A DNA stretch of 64,000 nt from assembly GCF_001983935.1 (NCBI RefSeq), contig NZ_CP017641.1:3782001-3846000 (forward strand). The letters run 5' to 3'. A program made the translations under genes and the position numbers. Shown piece after piece: positions 57,808-64,000 of this stretch. The number at the start of each line of letters is the position of its first letter. Within the stretch, counting starts at the first letter, position 1. The notes below the pieces were generated by a model. The model worked only from the letters and a program-made list of their open reading frames with translations, was not told the DNA's origin and made no database searches. Origin of the DNA: Fuerstiella marisgermanici (lineage in GTDB: Bacteria; Planctomycetota; Planctomycetia; Planctomycetales; Planctomycetaceae).

Positions 57808-59958
57808 TTACTTTGTGACTGTCCAGGAATGCCTCTGAATTGCGTATTGACCTAGTTTGCTGGTGACGGCACCACGCGACGCTCCGCTCATTCGACCTTT
57901 CAAAAGAGCGTCCAGAGGGTGAGGGGGCTCCTTCGGTCCACGCGAAGCGAGATCCCTGCCGTGGCCTCTCCGTTGAGCGACCGGAAGCCCCACTTGTTCA
58001 AGAAACGCAAAGTTTACTGGCTGCACGGAATCACTGTGAACGGCAATCACGATCAAATCTTCCAGACCGATCGTGCTGTCATCGATCTTGATTTCAGGCA
58101 ATGCTATGGGCCGTTCATTTGGCATCAGTCGATTGTGCGTCCCAGGACTTCGCGGATCCGGGAAAAAGCTCTTAATCGACCAGTCGCTGCTGACATAGAG
58201 GACCGTGACGTCGGCGGGAATAAGGCCAGCATTCTTCAGAGTGATGCTGACCTTGTCTTGATTCCTCAGCTCTTTGGCCTCAGTGAGCGTTTTCGTTTCT
58301 GTCCTGGAAACACGACGTTTCACTTTGGTTCCGATTTCGATAGCGATTTGCGGAACGGTTCGGGAATCAGTTCCCGAATTGGAACCGGCCATGGCACGGA
58401 GATTAAGTGCTGCAATAATCCTTCGCAGGTCGTCGCTAAGTCCGGCCGGAGTCGTCTGCATCCATTGAGCACCATCTCTCGGGCTGACGGCGTCATCTAC
58501 GCCGGCCGTATCCGCAGTCAAATCTAGTTCAACATCGGCGATACTGGCCAGCAGCAACTGATCATCGCCGCAAACAATCAAAATCTGTGCGTCCGCACGA
58601 TTCGCAACAAGGTCGACGGCCACAGGTGCGTCACCGAGCTTCATGCCTGCAATCCGATCCGCCAGACTGCGGCGGATTGCGTCGCTATAACTGGAACAAC
58701 GACTCGTATTGATTGCCACCCGCAAATCCGGCAGGCCAAGGTCTCGCCTAACAATGGCACACTCCAGTCCGCTCGCGATGGCATCAACTTTGGGGCTGCC
58801 TTCGAATTCCACAGCCTCAACTTCCGATGCAACGGAGCCTTCCTGAGTCACTCGCACATGGCCAACGGTGCGTTGCCGATCATCAATCACAGCCAGGACA
58901 GAATCCTCCGTAATCCCCTGCAGAAGGCCGCCAGAAATCGTCCAGGGCGTGTCTCGCGAATCCAAACGCGGTCGCGCTGGTTTGGACAAATCAGTGGTCC
59001 CCAAGACTTCAATATCCAGGTCAGTCCCTTCGATCAACGGGTGGCTCGACGTCCATCCGTTTTGCTCGTATACCCATTGGATCTTGCGAGCGAGATCAGC
59101 ATAGCTGAGTTTGCCCGAACTGTTTTCCAACGATTCACACAACGCCCAAGATAACCAGCCATGCTTTTTCGACGTCGCTTTCGGAATCGGAGCTTCGTAC
59201 GCCAGTTCATGCGAATGAGCCGCGTACAGAGCTACGACTCCCGCGGCTTGCGGTTCAACAATCGTCTCTTTGATATCGGAATCGCCTTCAGAATCGTGTT
59301 CGACTGCGGCTGGAACTCCAAGTTCGGTGGGATCGACATCTCGACTGACCGCTGAATCACCTCGAGCGATTGTTCCCGAATGACAGGAATCAGCGACAAA
59401 GAATACGAACGCGCCTTTCTTGCGAATCTCAGTCAGCCAACCCCGAATGACATCGTCCGAAATCGCGTTCTCGACGGTCGAACTCTCCTTCTTCCACTTC
59501 CCGATATCCTGCGGCAAAAAGATCTCGTCCTTGCCGTCGGTTTCGTCGGGATCGGCAGCGTCATCCGGCTGCTGGCTACCGTGTCCCGCCATCATAATGA
59601 ATATTTGGTCGTCAGGTTGAGCCTCTTCGATGAGTGTCGTGAACTCTCGTTCGATATTCGAGCGTGTCGGTTGCATGTTCGGGGCTTTGTCCGCCGTCAG
59701 AATCTGCTGCGAAACGATTCTGTCGGCAAACTTCCGAGACAGCAGGGCATCAATGAGATGAACATCATTCGGCGGCCCTTTCAGATGCTGCCGCTTATCA
59801 AGCGAGGGGTACCGTGAAACGCCAACCAACAAAACACGAAGATTTCCACTCCTGCGGGCCGAGGCCAGTTCTTCGGGTTCATCTCCCACAGCGGTCTCCA
59901 GCAGCAAGGTCGATCCGACGAGGCCGATGCACAAGAATGAAGTAATACAGGTTTTCAT
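57808..59958 (-). CDS. Secreted caspase-family (C14) protein
   Basis: A 716-residue protein with a signal peptide (residues 1-24). The caspase domain (about 38-320) has VLLVGVSRYP at its start and the catalytic dyad H126 (MMAGHGSQ) and C192 (VADSCHSG). The remainder (about 340-700) contains a beta-rich part. Within it is a DUF4384-like segment near 590-680 (VSITLKNAGL, VLYVSSDWSIKSFFPD). The family cleaves proteins after basic or acidic residues. It lies upstream of, and on the same strand as, the trypsin-sigma-anti-sigma unit (88-bp gap). Confidence 0.87.
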   Translation of the reverse strand: MKTCITSFLCIGLVGSTLLLETAVGDEPEELASARRSGNLRVLLVGVSRYPSLDKRQHLKGPPNDVHLIDALLSRKFADRIVSQQILTADKAPNMQPTRSNIEREFTTLIEEAQPDDQIFIMMAGHGSQQPDDAADPDETDGKDEIFLPQDIGKWKKESSTVENAISDDVIRGWLTEIRKKGAFVFFVADSCHSGTIARGDSAVSRDVDPTELGVPAAVEHDSEGDSDIKETIVEPQAAGVVALYAAHSHELAYEAPIPKATSKKHGWLSWALCESLENSSGKLSYADLARKIQWVYEQNGWTSSHPLIEGTDLDIEVLGTTDLSKPARPRLDSRDTPWTISGGLLQGITEDSVLAVIDDRQRTVGHVRVTQEGSVASEVEAVEFEGSPKVDAIASGLECAIVRRDLGLPDLRVAINTSRCSSYSDAIRRSLADRIAGMKLGDAPVAVDLVANRADAQILIVCGDDQLLLASIADVELDLTADTAGVDDAVSPRDGAQWMQTTPAGLSDDLRRIIAALNLRAMAGSNSGTDSRTVPQIAIEIGTKVKRRVSRTETKTLTEAKELRNQDKVSITLKNAGLIPADVTVLYVSSDWSIKSFFPDPRSPGTHNRLMPNERPIALPEIKIDDSTIGLEDLIVIAVHSDSVQPVNFAFLEQVGLPVAQRRGHGRDLASRGPKEPPHPLDALLKGRMSGASRGAVTSKLGQYAIQRHSWTVTK

Positions 59959-60010
59959 TTGATCTCTCCGTTTCGTTGGCTGACGATTTCACCGTTTCAG
60001 AAAAACAGCC

Positions 60011-60772
60011 TTACCAGTTGGCAAGTACAACGTAGCGTTCAGCAATGGCTCCCACGTTCTTCACCTTGATCGTGAACGGGCCCTGATATCGCGGCCTCCA
60101 CACAACCTCACACAAGCTTGACCTATCTGTGTCCTTGTCGATCAGTGCCCCGGAATCGCCATCATACACCCACAGATCGAGATCCCCGTCACCGTCGCCG
60201 ATGACCACAACACGCGCCAGCCGACCTGCCTCGAAGATCGCATTGGTTATCGTGAATTGATCGCCGCTACCGATGACGCCACGATGAAGAACCTTATGTC
60301 TTTCCCCACCATACCTGAAATCGTCGAGGTTCTTTCCCTGACTCAGGATTAAGCCGCGCGACGCTGGACGGGCAATCCACTCCTGCACGAGTTTTTTGTC
60401 CGCTTCATTCGCCGCCAGTTCCAAGGCACGGGCTTCCAGAGCTTCGCGAGAAAATTCCGGGAGAGACTTGTCACTGCTTTTCGCATCAGGACCGTCCTCC
60501 GTTTCACTCTTCAGATCGGAAGTCTTGCGGTCACTTTCCGTTGTCGAATCCAACAAGTCTGCTGCAGCGAGCAGCAGTAGTGGGGCCTTCTGGGCTTCGG
60601 CCTTCATGATCAGTGCCACAGCGACTTCAACGGTGGACGAGCCAGTTTTTCTTTGCTCTGTCACTACGTTGGCCTTGCCTTTGCCTTCGTCCTTATCTTC
60701 GGCGAAGGTTAGAGTGGGTGACAGCAGGCTCGCGATGAGAATCGCTGAAAGGTAATTGACGTGTTTTGACAT
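60011..60772 (-). CDS. Secreted protein with PPC-like C-terminal domain
   Basis: A 253-residue protein. The start is ATG 60772, with GGAGAAAA upstream and a signal peptide from there (HVNYLSAILIASLLSPTLTFA). The middle is charged and low-complexity, then a helical part. The C-terminal about 90 residues resemble a bacterial pre-peptidase C-terminal-type beta-sandwich (GDGDGDLDLWVYDGDSG, then FTIKVKNVGAIAERYVVLANW). It may be a partner or substrate of the neighbouring caspase (52-bp gap, same strand). No catalytic motif is visible. Confidence 0.78.
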   Translation of the reverse strand: MSKHVNYLSAILIASLLSPTLTFAEDKDEGKGKANVVTEQRKTGSSTVEVAVALIMKAEAQKAPLLLLAAADLLDSTTESDRKTSDLKSETEDGPDAKSSDKSLPEFSREALEARALELAANEADKKLVQEWIARPASRGLILSQGKNLDDFRYGGERHKVLHRGVIGSGDQFTITNAIFEAGRLARVVVIGDGDGDLDLWVYDGDSGALIDKDTDRSSLCEVVWRPRYQGPFTIKVKNVGAIAERYVVLANW

Positions 60773-61603
60773 GGTCGTTTTCTCCAGGGTAAAGGATTCG
60801 TTCTTGTGAAACGTGTGGTCTTCGAGACATGGTTGTATGAGCAATTGCTCGGGCAATCCAGCACACCGTCTCGTGAGAATGCGGGACCGAAATCACAGTT
60901 TTCCAGCCATCTTGTTGTGGCTGGTGCGGGCTTTGCGCGGCAGAGGGGCCCGGGCCGACCATTCAGATGTTTTAAGTAGCGGTGCCCCACACTCGTTTTC
61001 AAACAAGAATGCACCGCCAGGACTTGTTTTGAATAAAAATAGAACGGGGACGTGTGTCCCGTTGGCGAGTCCTCCCAACGGGATCATTCCGCACTATCGA
61101 AACGAGTGTATGAAACAGAACATGTGGTCCTCCTTTTTCTCAGTGGGAAAATTTCTGATTGGCTCGGGAAACTAATCATCACATGCAGTCCCCAGAAGTG
61201 CCAAAGCTATGAGCAAAGCCGTTTTCAAATTCACCGACTACCATTCGTAAATGGTGAAATGCAATTGAACTCGCTCGAATCGTTAAGTTAGTTGTGGTGG
61301 ACGAGTCTCTGGAAAGTGAAGACAGGGATTCAAACGAGATAATCAGTCAGATGAAATTGACGCTATACGGAAAAGGCTTTGCAGACACTGCTTGGACGAT
61401 TTGGTTGCTTCCGCCGTTTCGAACGAGGAGACGTGAATTACGTAGGTTCAGGCGGTATCGGCATCAGTGTGACAGCCGTACCGAACAGACTTAAGCATTT
61501 TTCTGGAAAACGCCTGTCGAAGTGTACGCCTGCTCAGGTATTGCACGGCTCGGCAGTCCAATTTCCTTTCCAATCCCGTAAGCCTGGACGGTCGTGTGTG
61601 GAA
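60773..61603. other. Intergenic, no supported gene
   Basis: About 830 bp. Short frames on both strands lack motifs. A 66-residue plus-strand frame at 61294-61494 is the least unlikely, but has no ribosome site. Probably regulatory or decayed sequence. Confidence 0.45.
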
Positions 61604-61876
61604 TCAGCAGCGGCCGGTAAGCACTCCGACCTGCTGAATCATGGCATACGTTGCCCGAACCGAACAGTCGCTCTCCGCAGCCTGTTTGGCTTGCCTTGTC
61701 AGAACTGTCCATTGCTGTTGCGTCATGGAAGCCGCCAATTCAACGATTTTTGGAACCAGCTTCGCCATCGGCTGTCCAACGAACGTTGAAAACAGGTCAG
61801 CCGACGTATCGATGCGTCGCACTCGTCGCACTTTCACGGATGTGCGAACGTGGCGTTTGTGGGTCGTAAATGTCAT
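61604..61876 (-). CDS. Small basic protein, unknown
   Basis: A 90-residue protein with ACGGAGCAG about eight bases before the ATG. The N-terminal third is very basic (KRHVRTSVKVRRVRR), the rest helical. Size and ribosome site support a real gene. No family recognised; a nucleic-acid-binding role is conceivable. Confidence 0.55.
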   Translation of the reverse strand: MTFTTHKRHVRTSVKVRRVRRIDTSADLFSTFVGQPMAKLVPKIVELAASMTQQQWTVLTRQAKQAAESDCSVRATYAMIQQVGVLTGRC

Positions 61877-62377
61877 GGCTCTGCTCCGTTTTACTGGCTT
61901 GTTCTGGACGATTGACGGCGACAGATTTTTGTGTTGTGCGTCGCCTACAATGATCAGACCGGCACGGCCCCCGGAGTTAAGCCGCGATTAAGAAAAAAGA
62001 AGCAAGAAGTGACCAGAGTCTGGCGTGTCCCCACGCCACTTGCGTCAGATCTGATCTCTGCAGGAACACAAGCTCCTTCGTTGATTTTGCTACTTCACAG
62101 AATCGCAACGCTGAGTCCCCGATAGCCCCGGCCGAAATTGTGAACAAAGCAGTCTAGACAGTGTACATCTCGTCAATCGAAACTCTCCTGTTACTTGCTG
62201 GATACTCCGTCGCTCCTGCCGTCCTCGAAGATTTATCCGCATCAGACGAACAGGGCGCTGTTTCGCCGTTCTTCTGTTTTTCATTCCTCTTTTGCTCTGC
62301 TGGTCTTTACTATTTCAAGCCCTAGACCTACGGCTGACTGGCCCGTTGTTTCGCATCAATCGTTCGAGAGAACTGCA
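61877..62377. other. Intergenic region between divergent genes
   Basis: About 500 bp between the small minus-strand gene and the plus-strand TPR gene. It presumably holds both promoters. No distinct boxes, repeats or hairpins stand out. Confidence 0.45.
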
Positions 62378-64000
62378 ATGATCACATACCGATTCTGCAC
62401 TCAATTCGCAGTTCTCGTTCTGCTCTGGCTTCACTCATTTGCAGTGGCTCAAGATGCAAAACGAGAGCTGAACGCCCCCAGAACAGACGGAAGCGCGTCC
62501 CAGCCGAACGAAACCGATGGGACAAAGACTTTGGGCTTTCTGGAAAAGCTGCTCGGACAACATCACGCTGAAAGCGAGCGGCGATGGAACGAAGCTGTTC
62601 GCTTGCGGGAAAATGGACAACTCGACGAGGCAACCCGTAAGTTTGAACAGCTTCTGAAGTTTGATCGAGCGAATCACGGCGAGGATTCTGTGGCTCAGGT
62701 TGAGTCACTGGGTGAGCTTTGCACGATTGCGGACGACAAAGCTGACTACAAAGCCTTGTTGAATTATCGCGAACGCCAGGCCGTCGTTGCAAAAAAGATT
62801 TACAAGAATGGCAGTTTTCAACTCAGGAGCATCGAAACAAAGCTAGCAGACGCGAAACACGTCGTTGGTTTTTCTGAAGAAGAGTTGGTCAAGCTCGAGG
62901 CGTTGAAGGCGACCTACATAAAGGCGGAAGCACAAAGGGCCAAGGGGTACTACAAGAAATCAATTCGTGAATTGGAGTCTGGGCTGCGATTGGCTTCTGA
63001 CCTGTTTGGCAGCAAACATTGGCGAGTTGCAGATTTCGAATGGCGTCTGGGAATTGCTTACAAAGCAATCGGGAATCTCGAAGAGGCTGAAAAGCGATTG
63101 TCAGAGGCAGTCAAGCTAAACCGCATGGCATCGGGCGGTCCTAGCCCTGACGCAGCCAACGCCTTGTCTCAGCTATCGAACGTATACGCCAGTCAATCGG
63201 CAATTGACCAGGCAGTTGAATCTGCGAGAGACGCTCTTGATATGTTTGAGGAAACCTTGGGTGATCAACATCCTCGTTACGCGGCCGCTTTGCTGGATCT
63301 TGGAGTCCGACTAATCGACCAACGCGACTTCAAAGCAGCCGAAACAACTCTGGGACAGGCGGATTCACTTTTGCGGTGGTATCACGGTCCTCAACACCCC
63401 GAGTATTTCAGGTGTACTCAGCTGCGAGCTGAGCTATATCAGTCGATGGGCCAGTACGACAAAGCGGAAAGGTATTATCAAAGGTCGGTCACGCAACAAA
63501 AGGAGAGAGTTGGCGAAAACCACCCGGACTATGCTCGAGTCCTTGGGCGTCTCTCAGATTTCCTTCTCGAAGCAGGTGACGCAAAGCAAGCCCTTCAAAT
63601 TAGCCAACAAGCCATGCTAATTATCAACGCAACGCTCGGTGACAAGCACTCTCTGTTTGCTGCCAGCTTGAACAACCAGGCAATCATCTATGTCTCACTC
63701 GGCGAATACTGGAAAGCGGAGCAAAACTATCGCAAAGTTCTAGAAATAGCCCGTGAAACAACCGGATCCAATGATTCTGAGTACGCCATAACTCTCACAA
63801 ATCTTGGCATCGTCTATGAAAAAATCTCTGACTACGATCGAGCGAAAGACTTCTATTTTCAGGCTTTGCAGATTAGTGAAAGCGCCAAGGGGAAGAACAG
63901 CCTTGAGTATGCGGACAGCCTATGCATGCTCTCTGACCTGTACGTGGGGATCAATGACTTTGAAAAGGCCGAGGAGTTCCAACTGGCGGGAATGAGAATC
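62378..64000 (+). CDS. Secreted TPR-repeat protein, incomplete at the window end
   Basis: The frame is open from ATG 62378 through the end of the window (541 codons). A signal peptide covers residues 1-24 (VLVLLWLHSFAVAQ). From about residue 60 onward the protein is a run of kinesin-light-chain-like tetratricopeptide repeats (LSNVYASQSAIDQAVESAR, LTNLGIVYEKISDYDRAKDF). TPR arrays mediate protein binding; the family commonly ends in a CHAT protease domain, which would lie beyond this window. The caspase and protease neighbours make a CHAT ending plausible but unproven. Confidence 0.85.
   Translation, partial: MITYRFCTQFAVLVLLWLHSFAVAQDAKRELNAPRTDGSASQPNETDGTKTLGFLEKLLGQHHAESERRWNEAVRLRENGQLDEATRKFEQLLKFDRANHGEDSVAQVESLGELCTIADDKADYKALLNYRERQAVVAKKIYKNGSFQLRSIETKLADAKHVVGFSEEELVKLEALKATYIKAEAQRAKGYYKKSIRELESGLRLASDLFGSKHWRVADFEWRLGIAYKAIGNLEEAEKRLSEAVKLNRMASGGPSPDAANALSQLSNVYASQSAIDQAVESARDALDMFEETLGDQHPRYAAALLDLGVRLIDQRDFKAAETTLGQADSLLRWYHGPQHPEYFRCTQLRAELYQSMGQYDKAERYYQRSVTQQKERVGENHPDYARVLGRLSDFLLEAGDAKQALQISQQAMLIINATLGDKHSLFAASLNNQAIIYVSLGEYWKAEQNYRKVLEIARETTGSNDSEYAITLTNLGIVYEKISDYDRAKDFYFQALQISESAKGKNSLEYADSLCMLSDLYVGINDFEKAEEFQLAGMRI

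Noticed and set aside
1-64000. rRNA or tRNA genes
   Set aside because: No cloverleaf or rRNA core sequences were recognised by eye; a covariance search was not possible here.

Overview
The window looks like planctomycete chromosome (Planctomycetia, Fuerstiella/Gimesia-like). The reasons are a Ser/Thr kinase with a cadherin-like exterior, several secreted proteins with the planctomycete LEPR-type N-terminal motif, PEP-CTERM proteins, a 5458-residue repeat adhesin, caspase-like peptidases, and an ECF sigma factor paired with a membrane regulator. This assignment is inferred from gene content only. No rRNA, tRNA or CRISPR array was seen.

Region 1 (0.1-27.4 kb) encodes surface and signalling proteins. 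It holds a transmembrane Ser/Thr kinase, a calcium-motif surface protein, a receiver domain with Asp changed to Asn, a small Tad pilus-type cluster (TadE-like, secreted protein, TadG-like), two PEP-CTERM proteins and a giant multidomain adhesin/protease with RTX repeats. One PEP-CTERM gene is split by a 228-bp MITE-like insert. A small chimeric gene at 10.4 kb carries a copy of the 3' end of tadG.

Region 2 (27.5-38.4 kb) is a damaged defence-type operon on the minus strand. It encodes an MBL-fold protein coupled by an ATGA overlap to a trypsin-STAND NTPase protein, an arrangement resembling AVAST type I. An ISAs1-family element (10-bp target duplication) splits the MBL gene, and an IS3-family element (3-bp duplication) splits the STAND gene between Walker A and Walker B. 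An ISL3-family element abuts the STAND 3' end. Removing the first two insertions on paper restores open frames of about 407 and 1935 residues.

Region 3 (38.6-49.1 kb) is accessory DNA: a class V aminotransferase-like enzyme, a four-gene DUF932 operon typical of plasmid or phage-like DNA, and a nested recombinase island. A 4.77-kb element carries three ATGA-coupled tyrosine recombinases (a recombinase-in-trio arrangement) plus a divergent fourth one. It lies between matching inverted repeats and is inserted in a fifth tyrosine recombinase gene, whose two halves flank it.

Region 4 (49.3-64 kb) holds a B12-type radical SAM RiPP maturase with a small lipoprotein-like gene directly upstream. A possible conflict or stress module follows: caspase (double domain), trypsin-like protease, ECF sigma factor, anti-sigma/TPR membrane protein, a second caspase, a PPC-like secreted protein, and a TPR protein running off the end of the window.
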